Assembly: GCF_020733705.1 (NCBI RefSeq)
Contig: NZ_JAJFZM010000002.1
Location: forward strand, 682,001-746,000
Source: Nocardia australiensis
GTDB taxonomy: Bacteria; Actinomycetota; Actinomycetes; Mycobacteriales; Mycobacteriaceae
Reading direction: 5' to 3'
DNA length: 64,000 nt
Below are positions 35,801 to 44,390 of the stretch, in pieces. The translations under genes and the position numbers were made by a program. The stretch's first letter is position 1. Each line of letters starts with the position of its first letter. The notes beneath the pieces are model-generated. The model was not told the DNA's origin. It was given only the letters and a program-made list of their open reading frames with translations, and searched no databases.

Positions 35801-38800
35801 TGGACCTGTCCGGGCTGGACGACGAGGCACGCAATCGCGAGTGGGAGCAACTCATGGCCGCGGACCGGGCGACCCGGTTCGACCCGACGCGGGCACCGCT
35901 GCTGCGTTGGATGCTGGTCACCACGGGGCCGCAGCGCTACCGGTTGGTGCTGACCAATCATCACCTGCTGGTGGACGGCTGGTCGACACCGCTGCTGCTG
36001 AAGGAGTTGCTGGTGCTCTATGCCACCGACGGCGATGCCTCGATGCTGCCTCGGGTTCGGCCCTATCGGGACTTCCTGGCGTGGATCGCCGGGCAGGACT
36101 CGGCTGCGTCGCTCGACACCTGGGCCCGCGTGTTCGACGGCGCCGACGAGCCGACTCTGGTGGCTCCGGCTGATCCCCGCCGTCGATACACCGAATCACG
36201 TGAGGTGGTCGGCGAACTGACCGAGGAGCAGACCGCTGCGTTGACCGGTCGCGCGCGGTCCCGTGGCATCACCCTCAACACCGTGATCCAGACGGCGTGG
36301 GCGATCGTGTTGCGCGCGTTGACGTCCCGGGACGATGTGACGTTCGGTGCCACGGTCTCCGGACGGTCCCCGCAGATCGCGGGCGTCGAATCGATGATCG
36401 GGCTGTTCATCAACACGCTGCCGGTGCGGGTCCGCCTCGATGCCGCCGAGAGCCTGGGGCAGCTGCTCGACCGAATCCAGGCGGAGCAGACCGCCCTGCT
36501 CGACCACCAGCTCGTGGGGCTGACCGACATCGAGCGGGTGGCCGGTCCGGGGGCGGTGTTCGACACGATGACGGTGTTCGAGTCCTATCCGATCGATCGC
36601 GGTGGGCAGACGGCGGACACCGACATCGCCGGCATGCGGCTGCTCGACGTGACCGGCACCGACGCCGCGCACTATCCGCTGGGAGTGGTTGCGCATGTCG
36701 ACACGCGACTGCACCTCAAAATCAAGTACCTGCCCGAACTCTTCGACCACGACATGGTGAACTCGACCTTGCAGCGGGTCCTGCGGGTGATCGGCGTCGT
36801 TACCACCGACCCGGATCTGCCGCTGGCCCGGCTGGATCTGCTCTCCCCGGCGGAATACCGGGAGCTGACGTCGGTGTCGGGTAACTCGGCGGTGCCGGGG
36901 CGAGTGTTGCCGGAGCTGTTGGCGGCGACGGTGCGGCGGGATCGGCAGGCGGTCGCGGTGGTCTACGGGGATCAGCGGTGGACGTACGGCGAATTGGATA
37001 CCGAGTCGAATCGGTTGGCCCGACTGCTGATCGATCGGGGTGTGGGGCCAGAGGCAATTGTTGCGGTCGCATTGCCCCGGTCGGTCGAGTCGGTGCTGGC
37101 GGTATGGGCGGTCGCGAAGTCGGGGGCAGCGTTCGTGCCGATCGACCCCACCTACCCCGCCGACCGGATCACCTTCATGCTGACCGATTCCGGTGCGCAG
37201 GTCGGTATCACCGTATCGACGGTAGCGGCAGAACTGCCCGGCACGATCGACTGGCTCGTACTCGACGCCCCCGAGCTACGAGCCGATCTCACCACTACCT
37301 CCGCGGCCGCCATCACGCCGGCTGAACGGGAGGTACCGCTGCATGTGGCCCACCCGGCGTACGTCATTTACACCTCCGGCTCCACCGGGCGCCCCAAGGG
37401 CGCGATCATCACCCATACCGGACTGGCGAATTTCGCTGCCGAGCAACGTGACCGGTACGCGGTGACGCCATCGGCGCGGATCCTGCACTTCGCGTCACCG
37501 AGCTTCGATGCGGCCATGCTCGAACAGTTGATGGCGATCGAGGCAACAGCGACACTGGTGATCGCGCCGACAACCGTATACGGCGGAGAAGAGCTGCAGC
37601 GCTTGCTGATCGATCAGCGGGTGTCGCACGCCTTCATCACCCCGTCGGCGCTGGCATCGGTCGACCCGGCAGGCCTGGATGGCTTGCGGGTGCTCGTCGC
37701 CGGCGGCGAAGCCTGCCCGCCGGGATTGGTCGCACGGTGGGCGCCGGGCCGAGCGTTCCACAACGGATATGGTCCGACCGAGACGACCATCATGACGAAT
37801 ATCAGTGCGGCGCTGGACCCATCGACGGCGGTGACGATCGGCGGACCGATCCGTGGCGTCGGGCAGGTTGTGCTCGACGCGTCGTTGCGGCCGGTACCGG
37901 TCGGGGTTGTGGGGGAGTTGTATCTCACGGGTCCGGGTCTGGCTCGCGGTTACCACAACCGGATGGATCTGACGGCGGCGCGGTTCGTCGCCGATCCGTT
38001 CGAAGCCCCGGGACAGCGCATGTATCGGACCGGCGACCTGGTGCGCTGGCTGCGGCTACCCGAAGAAGGCCTGACCCTCGACTATGTGGGCCGGGTGGAT
38101 TTCCAGGTCAAGCTCCATGGTTTCCGCATCGAACTCGGTGAAGTCGAATCCGGTCTGCTGGCCTGCGCGGGCGTGGCCCACGCGGTAGCGACCGTGCACC
38201 GGAGCCCCGCCACCGGCGATCGGTTGATCGGGTACGTGGTGCCCGAGCCCGGCGCCGACCTCGACCCGGCCGAGGTCCGCGAATTCGCGGCGCAGCGGTT
38301 GGCCCCACATATGGTGCCCGCGACCGTGGTGATGCTGGACGCGCTGCCGTTGACGAAGAACGGCAAACTCGACCGCGCCGCGCTGCCCGAGCCCGACTTC
38401 ACCACGAGCCGGGCCGAATTCCGGGCACCGGTCACCGAGGTGGAGACGACGCTGGCGGGACTGTTCGCCGAGGTATTGGGTATCGACGCGGTCGGACTCG
38501 ATGATTCGTTCTTCGCCCTCGGCGGTGACAGCATCGTGTCGATCCAGTTGGTGACCCGCGCCAGGGCGGCGGGTCTGGTGTTCTCCGTGCGCGAGGTGTT
38601 CGAGCACAAAACGGTCGCTGGGCTGGCCGGGATCGCCGTCCACGACCGTGCCGCCGCGGCCGCCCTTCCGGCGGAACTGCCGGGCGGGGGTGTGGGTCCG
38701 ACCTCGCTGACGCCGATCATGTGCTGGATGTCCGAGCGCGGCGGATTAGACCGTTTCTGCCAGTGGGTGCTGCTCACTCTGCCAGCCGGCATCAACAGGA

Positions 38801-41800
38801 CCGGAATCGCGGCGACCGTGCAAGCGGTGATCGATCAGCACGACATGCTGCGGGCCCGACTACATTCCGACCCCGCGCATCCATCCGGCTGGGCCCTGCA
38901 GGTGCAGCCGACCGGGGTGTCCGCCGCCGGGCTGATCCGGCACGTGTCGGTGGATGCGGCACCGGACAGCAGTGCTTTCGCCGCGATTGTCGACGCGGAG
39001 GCGAACGCGGCCACCGAGCGTCTAGACCCCGCGGCGGGAGTGATGCTGCAGCTGGTCTGGTTCGACTGGGCCGGACAGCCGGGGCGGCTGCTCGTGGTCA
39101 TACACCATCTAGTCGTCGATGGGGTGTCGTGGCGGATCCTGGTGCCCGACCTCGCTGCCGCATGGGCGCAGATCAGTGCCGGGCAACGGCCGCGGCTCGC
39201 ACCCGTCGGTACGTCGATGCGGCGCTGGGCGCACGGTTTGCACACCGCCGCGGGGAGCCTCGATGAACTCAACTGGTGGCGATCCACGCTCAGCGCCGCT
39301 GATCCGCCGATCGGTTCCCGCCCGCTCGACCCGGATGTGGACGTGCAGGACACCGTCGCCACAGTCGAGGTGACGCTGCCGACCGCGGTGACCCGCTCGG
39401 TGCTCACCACCCTGCCGCAAGCGTTCCGCGGCAATGTGGACGACGCCCTCATCGCGGGGCTCGCGCTGGCGCTGTCTCGGTGGCGGCGCCGGCGCGGCGA
39501 CGACATCACCGCGACGTCGCTCACTCTCGAGAGCCACGGCCGCCACGACACGGTGCTCCCCGGCGCCGACCTCACCCGCACTGTCGGATGGTTCACCACC
39601 ACCTACCCGGTACGGCTCGACCTGTCCGATATCGACATCGACAACGCCTTCGCCGCGGGCACTGCCGCGGCGGCGGTCGTCAAATCGGTCAAGGAACAAC
39701 TCCGCAAGGTTCCCGACCACGGAATCGGTTACGGGCTGCTGCGCTACCTCAACACCGATACCGCCCCCATCCTGCGTGCACTGCCGACCCCGCAGGTGAG
39801 CTTCAACTATCTCGGTCGTTTCGACACCATTCCGGAAGCGTTGCGCGACAGCGGGTGGATGCCCGCCAGCGGCGACATCAAAGGCGGCGGTGTGCAGGAT
39901 CCAGACGCGTCCGTGGCAGCCGTGCTGGGCGTCAACGCGGTCACCATGGATACACCGGACGGGCCGGCCCTGACCGCTTCGTGGGACTATCCCACGGGCG
40001 TGCTCACCTCCGCCGAAGTCACCGACCTCGCCGAGCTGTGGCGCGACGCGGTGACAGCTCTGGCCACCCACGCGTCCAGGCCCGGTGTCGGCGGGCTCAC
40101 GCCCTCCGATGTCAGCCTGGTCGACCTCGACCAGGCCGCCATCGATCGGCTCGAGACCCGGCACCCGGCGCTGGACGATATCTGGCCGCTCACGCCGCTA
40201 CAGGCGGGACTGCTGTTCCACGCCCAGCTCGCCGACGGCGCCGTCGACGCCTACATCGTGCAACTCTGCGTGGAACTGGGCGGCCGCGTCGACGCGGACC
40301 GGCTGCACCGCGCCGCACAGACGCTCGTCGGGCGGCACCCGAACCTGCGGACCGCTTTTGTGCGCGACGGCGCCCATGAGCCGGTCCAGGTGGTGCATCG
40401 GCATGTCGAGGTGCCGTTCACCCAGATCGACTTGGCCGAGCACGACGACACCGAGGCCGCGCTCGAACACCTCATGGACAGCGACCGCCACGTCGACATG
40501 ACCGAGGCGCCACTGCTACGACTGACCCTGATCGGTATCGCGCCCCAGCAGTACCGGCTGATGTTGACCGTTCATCACATCCTCATCGACGGCTGGTCCA
40601 CGCCACTGCTGATCCGGGAGCTGCTGATGCTCTACGCCAGCGACAGCGACCCGAAGGTACTGCCTCCCGTGCGTCCCTACCGCGACTATCTGAAGTGGCT
40701 GTGCGCCCAGGATCACGACGCGGCGGAGACCGCGTGGGCGCGGTCACTCGACGGAACGGTCGAGCCGACGCTGCTCGCGTCCGCGGACCGCGCCCGCCGC
40801 CACACCGCCGCCCCGCGTGAGGTCCAGGTGCAACTGAGCGAACAGCACACCGCGGCCCTGGTCACGGTGGCCCAGCAGCAGGAAACCACCCTCAACACCC
40901 TTATCCAAGCCGCCTGGGCGATCGTGCTCGCCGGCCTGACCGCGCGCGAAGACGTGGTCTTCGGCACCACCGTCTCCGGGCGCCCGCCACAGATCCCCGG
41001 CATCGAATCGATGATCGGACTGTTCATCAACACCGTGCCCGTGCGGGTCCGGCTCGACCACCGCGAAAACCTCGCCCAACTGCTACAGCGAATCCAAACT
41101 GAACAAGCCGCGCTGCTCGACCATCACCACCTCGGACTCGCCCGCATCCAACAGGTGACCGGTCCCGGTGCGATATTCGACACCGCGACCGTCTTCGAGT
41201 CCTACCCGATCGACCGGGCCGGGCTGTCCGAAGACACCGACATCGCCGGAATGCGCGTCCTCGACGTGCACGGACGAGATGCCGCACACTATCCGCTCGG
41301 CCTGATCGTCCACCATGACACCGGACTGCACCTGACCTTCAAATACCAGCCCGAAATGTTCACCCGACACCAGATCGATGCCATCGCCGACCGGGTGCTG
41401 CGAGTGCTCGATGCCATCGCCGTACACATCGACCTCCCCCTCACCCAACTGGAGCTGCTATCGCCGGTCGAGCGAGCCACGCTGGTACCTGTTCGCGGTC
41501 GGCCCGGCGCGGCGATGTCGGTGTTGCCGCAGGTTTTGTCGGACGGGGTCGCGATGGCGCCCGGCACGGAAGCGCTGGCCTGCGACGGCGAACGGCTGTC
41601 CTACCGCGAACTCGAGGAAACCTCTAACCGGTGGGCGCGCGTACTGATCGAAACAGGAGTAGGACCGGAGTCATTGGTAGCCGTAGCGCTACCACGCTCC
41701 ATCAATGGCGTGATCGCCGTGTGGGCAGTCGCTAAAACCGGCGGCGCATTCGTTCCGATCGACCTCAACCATCCGCACGACCGGATCACAAGCACCATCG

Positions 41801-44073
41801 CCGATTCCGGCGCCAGCGTCGGACTGACCCTCGAAACCCATAAAGACCAGCTGTCAGACGCCGTCAAATGGTTCACCGTCGACAGCCCCGCCTTCACCGC
41901 GAGGACAGCGGCGGCGGCCCCCACCACGATCGGCGACCCCGACCGCACCACCACGTTGCGGCCACAGCACCCGGCCTATCTGATCTACACGTCGGGCTCC
42001 ACCGGCATCCCCAAGGGTGTCGCGGTCACCCACGCCGGGCTGGCAAACCTTGCCGTCGAAGCAAGGGAACGGTTCGGTCTCACCCCGACCTGTCGCATAC
42101 TAGGCGCCGCCTCACCGAGCTTCGATGTCTCGATCCTGGAATGGCTCATGGCGACCGCGGCCGGCGCCACCCTGGTCCTCGCTCCCACATCGGTTGTCGC
42201 CGGCGCCGAACTGGGCGAGTTGATCAACACCGAACGCGTGACCCATGCCGCCCTCACCCCGACCGTGCTCGGATCACTGCGCCCCGACGGGATCGACACC
42301 CTCGACACGCTGATCCTCGGCGGTGAGATCTGCGCACCCGACCTGGCAGCGCAATGGACGCCGGGCCACACGGTGATCAACACCTACGGGGCAACCGAAA
42401 CCACGATCATGAGTTGCGCCGCCGCTCCGCTGACCACGAGCACCGACAGCCCGATAACAATCGGTGGCCCGGTCCGCGGATTCAACGCCGTCGTACTCGA
42501 CCGCAGACTGAGCCCCGTCCCGCCTGGGGTAGTCGGCGAGCTATACCTGTCCGGACCGGGTCTCGCCCGCGGCTACCACCGGCAGCCCACGACCACGGCA
42601 ACTCGATTCGTCCCCGACCCATACGGACCGGCCGGGACACGAATGTATCGCACCGGCGACCTGGTCATCTGGACTGTCGATCAAACGCTGCAATTCAAAG
42701 GCCGCAGTGACCTACAGCTCAAAATCAACGGCCACCGCATCGAACCCGGTGACATCGAAACCGCGCTACGCGGTCACCCGGACGTCAGCGGTGCCGCTGT
42801 CACGGTCCACACCCATCCCAACGGCAACGATGAACTCATCGGCTACGTGGTAGCGACCCTCCACACCTCAATCGACACCGCCGCACTGACCACTCACCTC
42901 GCAAGCCGACTGCCCACCCATATGATCCCCACGACCATCCTCACCCTCGACCGGATACCGCTCACCGCCACCGGCAAAGTCGACTACCGGACCTTACCGA
43001 CGCCGGACGGACGACAGACCCGGTTCCGGTCGCCGACCACCCCGCTCGAGGCCACCGTCCGCGATGCCTTCACCGAGACCCTCGACATCGAACGAATCGG
43101 CGTCGACGACGGCTTCTTCACCCTGGGCGGCAACTCGCTGGCCGCCGCCCAACTTGTGGCCCGGCTCGCGGAAGCGACCGGTGTGACCGTGCCGATCCAG
43201 TGGATCTTCACCGATCCGACCCCGGCATCGCTCGCACACCGCATCGACTCCCGGCTGCGCGGCATCGACGAACACGACCCCGACGACGCACTCGCGGTGC
43301 TGCTCCCGCTGCGGGCCGCCGGAGCCGACGCACCGTTGTTCTGCATCCACCCGGCAATCGGATTGGCTTGGGGTTTCACTGGACTCGTGCAGCACCTCGA
43401 TCCCGACCGCCCCGTATACGGACTGCAATCCCCGGCGTTCAGCGATGCCGACGCCGCGTTCGCCACGCTCGACGAACTCGCTGCCCGCTACGTACGGGAG
43501 ATCAGGACCGTCCAGCCGCACGGCCCTTACCACCTGCTCGGCTACTCGCTCGGCGGCAGCATCGCGCATGCGATCGCCGTCCGGCTCCGCGCCGACGGCG
43601 AGTCCGTCGCAACTCTGGCCATGATGGACACCCGCGTCGTCACCGCCCGCACCGTCCGTGCTCCCACACCCACCATCGCGAAGATGCTTGCCGAGTTCGG
43701 CGGTCTCGCCGTTCCGGAGGGCGCCACCGATCTCGATGCCGAAGCCGCAGCCGAATTGCTGCACCAGCAAGGCGGATTGTTCACCGCCGTGACCGCCGAG
43801 CATCTGGTGATCCTGCGCGAGGACTACACCCGCCTGGTCGATCTCACCATGCACCATCGGCCGATGTCCTTCGACGGTGACCTGATCTATTTCCGCGCCG
43901 CCGACGATACCGACGGCAGCCCCAATCCGGCCCTCGGATGGCAGAGTCTCATCACCGGACAGATCATCGAACACCATATTCCGATCCGGCACGAACGGAT
44001 GATCGAACCCGCCGCGCTTCGCGCAATCGGACTCGTCCTCACAGAACACTTGCGCTCGACCCGCACCACTTAG
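26884..44073 (+). CDS. Four-module non-ribosomal peptide synthetase with TE
   Basis: 5729 residues from ATG 26884; an in-frame TTG 18 bases earlier is less likely. Domain order: starter-type C (HHVALDG at 157), a second C lacking its N-lobe (about 470-725), A1, T1 (Ser1272); C2 (HHITADG 1460), A2, T2 (Ser2323), E1 (HHSAIDG 2517); C3 (HHLLVDG 3026), A3, T3 (Ser3883), E2 (HHLVVDG 4074); C4 (HHILIDG 4564), A4, T4 (Ser5418), TE (GYSLGG, Ser5555). It should make a tetrapeptide with D-residues 2 and 3, N-capped by the starter C and released by TE as acid, ester or ring. Ten-residue A pockets aligned by eye to GrsA: A1 DAWVVAAIMK, A2 DVQFVGAIMK, A3 DALFVGGIMK, A4 DVLAIGTIMK; all look hydrophobic, and I do not assign substrates. 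Assembly is cytosolic. Confidence 0.93.
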   Translation: MTFPRQQIHPDPGSSGVAEPGMPVIQPVPLSAGQRGLWLAQQLSPDVPICEAQYIEIYGELDVDLLRAVAIQAGHEFQSGYLRLVEIDGEPHQLYDPALESAGPLIDMRREPDPVAAGLMWMHREYTTPLDMSRDRLVASAIVQVGDRHHLLYNRIHHVALDGYAGMMIVNRIGALYTAAVQGQPAQPNRAADLRSLYEADRSYRESKRFTDDQAYWLKKLADVGEESSLAAGHAPTRADSVAATAELSPAAVGWIDQSAKALEASPAAVVIAAFGCYLARMTGRDEVLVNIPVSGRTTAVLRRSGGVFVNVTPLPIALGPQDTVATLVRRVQSDLVGTLRHQRCGLTDIRTAAGYAGYSGQRRFAGPLVNVMYFPQQIRFGSMTGEFHILSSGPVEDLLIDVYQTGDPPRTIVHLLANPNLYTGPGLSAHCTGFVDFLDAFAAATPGTDLGQVHPDSARHGARIRRRRENLAFWRAALADLPEELSLPVDRPRPVVMSHRGATVGYTVDAGLVRGLDSFARRRSSSLFMVIHGVLAVLLARLSGTTDIAIGTPVAGRGAAALDDVIGMFVNTLVLRTDIDLDESFTDLLGRVRQVDLDAFEHADVPFEQLVDRLVVQRSQSRHPLFQVLLAFQNLERVELELPGLAVSVVDLASEVSRFDLQFVLSEDGDSGDMTVSVTYATDLFDAATVDSLVRRWIRVLESVAADPMVAVGEIEVLEPAERADLLTRSGAPTVAPATLADLLSTAVARDPDATAIVFDGQQLSYRELDERSNRLARLLIQRGVGPEDIVAIGMPRSVDSVLAVWAVTKSGAAFLPIDPTYPTERITYMMTDSKAAIGLTVASVRAQLPDDIDWLTPDNIDKDCGAQPISDPERTTSLRQQHPAYLIYTSGSTGMPKAVTVTHAGLAALSSEQRERYAVTADSRTLHFASPSFDASVWELLLAVGAGATMVIVMPGIYGGAELVELLRRERVTHAVITPGALTSMNPDGLDNLRVVVSAGDACPPELVRRWVGDGREFFDAYGPTEATIMTNQGTPLVAGELVTIGGPIRGVSEWVLDQRLQPVPVGVAGELYIAGAALARGYHRRAGVTAERFVACPWAPGERMYRTGDVVRWTADGAVQHLGRSDFQVKIRGLRIELGEIDATLAAHETVGFVTTIGYRNDSGGESLVSYVVAAPDHSIDTATLTEHLAGRLPSYMVPSSIIVLDRIPLTPVGKLDRKALPKPVHTDNKPFRAPGTPIEHTIAQVFTDILGIDTVGLDDSFFDMGGDSLVATRVATRLGSVLETEVPVRLLFEASTVAALATHIARHAGTGRQRPPLIAGPRPELVPLAPAQQRMWFLNQYEPGAGAYNMPIAIRLRGEVNVAALRLAMVDVLRRHESLRTRYPDHDGMLIQLIESADDLDHELTPVPVLPSQLIATVTEFVAEGFDVSTQVPVRARLFRAVGSEEPEYVLAVVVHHITADGFSMTPLARDVTTAYTARIRGEVPTWTPLPVQYADYALWQRATLGSPNNPESLCAQQIRYWTETLDGVPEELSLPVDRPRPVVMSHRGTTVDYTVDAELVRMLKSFARRRSSSLFMVIHGALAVLLARSSGTTDIPIGTPIAGRGASALDDVIGMFVNTLVLRTDIDIDESFTDLLDRIKQIDFDAFEHADVPFEQLVDQLVVQRSQSRHPLFQVLLAFQNLQQVELELPSLAVSVVDLPTEVSRFDLQFVISDDPDSGDMTVSVTYATDLFDATTIDSLVHRWIRILESIATDPTVAVGTIEVLDPAERADLLTRSGAPTVTPTTLADLLTTAVAHDPDATAIVFDGQQLSYRELDERSNRLARLLIQRGIGPEDIVAIGIPSSIESVLAVWAVAKSGAAFLPIDPTYPTERITYMMTDSKAAIGLTVASVRAQLPNNIDWLTPDNLDKADNHPVTDSDRVRPLRVDDIAYVIYTSGSTGLPKGVAVTHQGLGNCATEHRDAMDVAANSRTLHLASPSFDVSVQELLSALCAGATMVIAPSDAHGGDELGGLLDREHVSHAFITPSALSTVDRTRWPLPDLGHLVVGGEDYGTDLVQRWGSGRNMIDAYGPTEATIMTNQGTASAAGESVTIGGPIRGVSEWVLDQRLQPVPVGVAGELYIAGAALARGYHHRSAATADRFVACPWIPGERMYRTGDIARWTTNRAVQHLGRSDFQVKIRGLRIELGEIDATLATHETVGFVTTIGYRNNSGTESLVSYVVAAPDHSIDTTTLTEHLTERLPSYMVPSSIMVLDHIPLTPVGKLDRKALPKPEHTNNTPFRAPETPIEHTIAHAFTDILGTDTIGLDDSFFALGGDSIMSIQLVARARAAGVLFSPREVFERKTVSGLAQIAVQDSTAAPALPAELPGGGVGPIPLTPIMRWLLERAESGFGRFSQAMVLGVPAGIDGQRLADTVQAVLDRHDMLRARLRPGADGRWSWDVLPVGAVRADDVVHRVAMAGGLGTAEFRALAAAELDAAADRLDPGAGIVVQMVWFDPVGTAEPGRVLMLVHHSAIDGVSWRVLIPDLAVAWMRIESGEQPDLPSVGTSMRRWAYGLAEAAQRPDRVAELKLWQGMAVGDDPVIGSRPLDPAIDVAATVRTITVDVSPEVTEALLTEVPAKFRGSVGDGLLAALAVAVTKWRRECATEASGRRAPADVVIGLEGHGREEGVVPGSDLTRTVGWFSTSFPIRLDLSGIDLDDAYAGGPAMGAAVKSVKEQLLAVPDHGIGYGLLRYLNEDTGPILQTLPTPQIGFNYLGRVSPGIPEGMPAVGWLPVDGGGDLGGGELAGARNPDMPVSAVLDINALTLDDGGRPRLRAIWSYPAGILTADEVREVAESWCRALTAVATHTRHSGSGGRTPSDLDLVRLGQSAIERLEDRYAALSDVWPLTPLQQGLLFHALVAEESVDAYVMQLVLELGGQVDPQRLRRAGQVLLDRHANLRTAFVTDIGAAPVQVVQEDVEAPWSELDLSGLDDEARNREWEQLMAADRATRFDPTRAPLLRWMLVTTGPQRYRLVLTNHHLLVDGWSTPLLLKELLVLYATDGDASMLPRVRPYRDFLAWIAGQDSAASLDTWARVFDGADEPTLVAPADPRRRYTESREVVGELTEEQTAALTGRARSRGITLNTVIQTAWAIVLRALTSRDDVTFGATVSGRSPQIAGVESMIGLFINTLPVRVRLDAAESLGQLLDRIQAEQTALLDHQLVGLTDIERVAGPGAVFDTMTVFESYPIDRGGQTADTDIAGMRLLDVTGTDAAHYPLGVVAHVDTRLHLKIKYLPELFDHDMVNSTLQRVLRVIGVVTTDPDLPLARLDLLSPAEYRELTSVSGNSAVPGRVLPELLAATVRRDRQAVAVVYGDQRWTYGELDTESNRLARLLIDRGVGPEAIVAVALPRSVESVLAVWAVAKSGAAFVPIDPTYPADRITFMLTDSGAQVGITVSTVAAELPGTIDWLVLDAPELRADLTTTSAAAITPAEREVPLHVAHPAYVIYTSGSTGRPKGAIITHTGLANFAAEQRDRYAVTPSARILHFASPSFDAAMLEQLMAIEATATLVIAPTTVYGGEELQRLLIDQRVSHAFITPSALASVDPAGLDGLRVLVAGGEACPPGLVARWAPGRAFHNGYGPTETTIMTNISAALDPSTAVTIGGPIRGVGQVVLDASLRPVPVGVVGELYLTGPGLARGYHNRMDLTAARFVADPFEAPGQRMYRTGDLVRWLRLPEEGLTLDYVGRVDFQVKLHGFRIELGEVESGLLACAGVAHAVATVHRSPATGDRLIGYVVPEPGADLDPAEVREFAAQRLAPHMVPATVVMLDALPLTKNGKLDRAALPEPDFTTSRAEFRAPVTEVETTLAGLFAEVLGIDAVGLDDSFFALGGDSIVSIQLVTRARAAGLVFSVREVFEHKTVAGLAGIAVHDRAAAAALPAELPGGGVGPTSLTPIMCWMSERGGLDRFCQWVLLTLPAGINRTGIAATVQAVIDQHDMLRARLHSDPAHPSGWALQVQPTGVSAAGLIRHVSVDAAPDSSAFAAIVDAEANAATERLDPAAGVMLQLVWFDWAGQPGRLLVVIHHLVVDGVSWRILVPDLAAAWAQISAGQRPRLAPVGTSMRRWAHGLHTAAGSLDELNWWRSTLSAADPPIGSRPLDPDVDVQDTVATVEVTLPTAVTRSVLTTLPQAFRGNVDDALIAGLALALSRWRRRRGDDITATSLTLESHGRHDTVLPGADLTRTVGWFTTTYPVRLDLSDIDIDNAFAAGTAAAAVVKSVKEQLRKVPDHGIGYGLLRYLNTDTAPILRALPTPQVSFNYLGRFDTIPEALRDSGWMPASGDIKGGGVQDPDASVAAVLGVNAVTMDTPDGPALTASWDYPTGVLTSAEVTDLAELWRDAVTALATHASRPGVGGLTPSDVSLVDLDQAAIDRLETRHPALDDIWPLTPLQAGLLFHAQLADGAVDAYIVQLCVELGGRVDADRLHRAAQTLVGRHPNLRTAFVRDGAHEPVQVVHRHVEVPFTQIDLAEHDDTEAALEHLMDSDRHVDMTEAPLLRLTLIGIAPQQYRLMLTVHHILIDGWSTPLLIRELLMLYASDSDPKVLPPVRPYRDYLKWLCAQDHDAAETAWARSLDGTVEPTLLASADRARRHTAAPREVQVQLSEQHTAALVTVAQQQETTLNTLIQAAWAIVLAGLTAREDVVFGTTVSGRPPQIPGIESMIGLFINTVPVRVRLDHRENLAQLLQRIQTEQAALLDHHHLGLARIQQVTGPGAIFDTATVFESYPIDRAGLSEDTDIAGMRVLDVHGRDAAHYPLGLIVHHDTGLHLTFKYQPEMFTRHQIDAIADRVLRVLDAIAVHIDLPLTQLELLSPVERATLVPVRGRPGAAMSVLPQVLSDGVAMAPGTEALACDGERLSYRELEETSNRWARVLIETGVGPESLVAVALPRSINGVIAVWAVAKTGGAFVPIDLNHPHDRITSTIADSGASVGLTLETHKDQLSDAVKWFTVDSPAFTARTAAAAPTTIGDPDRTTTLRPQHPAYLIYTSGSTGIPKGVAVTHAGLANLAVEARERFGLTPTCRILGAASPSFDVSILEWLMATAAGATLVLAPTSVVAGAELGELINTERVTHAALTPTVLGSLRPDGIDTLDTLILGGEICAPDLAAQWTPGHTVINTYGATETTIMSCAAAPLTTSTDSPITIGGPVRGFNAVVLDRRLSPVPPGVVGELYLSGPGLARGYHRQPTTTATRFVPDPYGPAGTRMYRTGDLVIWTVDQTLQFKGRSDLQLKINGHRIEPGDIETALRGHPDVSGAAVTVHTHPNGNDELIGYVVATLHTSIDTAALTTHLASRLPTHMIPTTILTLDRIPLTATGKVDYRTLPTPDGRQTRFRSPTTPLEATVRDAFTETLDIERIGVDDGFFTLGGNSLAAAQLVARLAEATGVTVPIQWIFTDPTPASLAHRIDSRLRGIDEHDPDDALAVLLPLRAAGADAPLFCIHPAIGLAWGFTGLVQHLDPDRPVYGLQSPAFSDADAAFATLDELAARYVREIRTVQPHGPYHLLGYSLGGSIAHAIAVRLRADGESVATLAMMDTRVVTARTVRAPTPTIAKMLAEFGGLAVPEGATDLDAEAAAELLHQQGGLFTAVTAEHLVILREDYTRLVDLTMHHRPMSFDGDLIYFRAADDTDGSPNPALGWQSLITGQIIEHHIPIRHERMIEPAALRAIGLVLTEHLRSTRTT
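28300..29050 (+). other. Orphan C-lobe of a condensation domain inside the NRPS
   Basis: Between the complete starter C domain (ending near 28230) and A1 lies a segment equivalent only to the second half of a C domain: PEELSLPVDRPRPVVMSHRG, MFVNTLVLRTDI (C5), HADVPFEQLVDRL (C6) and RHPLFQVLLAFQNL (C7). No HHxxxDG or N-lobe belongs to it. It is close in sequence to the C-lobe of C2 (31490-32200), so a recombination that copied C-lobe plus A domain from one module to another is the simplest origin. Confidence 0.8.
28333..30600 (+). repeat. Intragenic NRPS repeat, copy 1 (C-lobe + A1)
   Basis: Corresponds to 31496-33770 at an offset of about 3163 bases, starting at GAGGAGTTGTCTTTGCCGGT. The encoded proteins are nearly identical over long stretches (for example the second half of A1/A2, and the C-lobe), interrupted by a divergent specificity-determining part of the A domain. 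Codon third positions here favour G and T. Confidence 0.8.
31496..33770 (+). repeat. Intragenic NRPS repeat, copy 2 (C-lobe + A2)
   Basis: Partner of 28333-30600. The protein is conserved, but synonymous positions switch systematically to C and A (GGT to GGC, GCG to GCA/GCC, ACG to ACC, CGT to CGC). The last part (about 33380-33840) is strikingly G-poor and A/C-rich on this strand compared with everything around it. Confidence 0.8.
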
Positions 44074-44390
44074 CTGGAGCCCCTACGCCAGCAAGAACAA
44101 GCCGATCATGAACATCAAGCGGATCGTCAGGCGCGCTCCGGCGTCGCGCCGGCCTCCCAGCTCGAGTTCGAGCCGGGGTGCACCTGCCGAGGCAACGCTT
44201 TCGACGTTTGGAATAATAAGTAAACGTTTGGGAACAGGGTTACGCACGCGCGAGTTGCCGGAAGGTGGCGATAATCGCAGGTCACCAACATCGTCGACAA
44301 GACCAGCCAACCGCACAGACGGCGGTGCAAGATCATAGTCATCGCCTATCATTGCCTGTCATAGGGAAGAGGCTGGAGTGGGAGGTGATC
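44074..44390. promoter_or_regulatory. Intergenic region before the P450 gene
   Basis: 317 bases without a gene. An AT-rich patch near 44208-44230 contains ACGTTT (44204-44209) and AAACGT (44222-44227), a 6-base inverted pair spaced by 12, a possible operator or promoter region for the P450. The 3' end carries GGAGGTGATC directly before the ATG at 44391, a near-perfect complement of the 16S rRNA 3' end. Confidence 0.4.

Noticed and set aside
33706..35964. 752-codon minus-strand ORF inside the NRPS
   Set aside because: Composition is typical of antisense frames (poly-basic, His/Arg/Pro-rich); the plus strand has continuous NRPS domains here.
42994..44049. 351-codon minus-strand ORF opposite A4/TE of the NRPS
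   Set aside because: Low-complexity shadow of the T and TE domains, no start signal.
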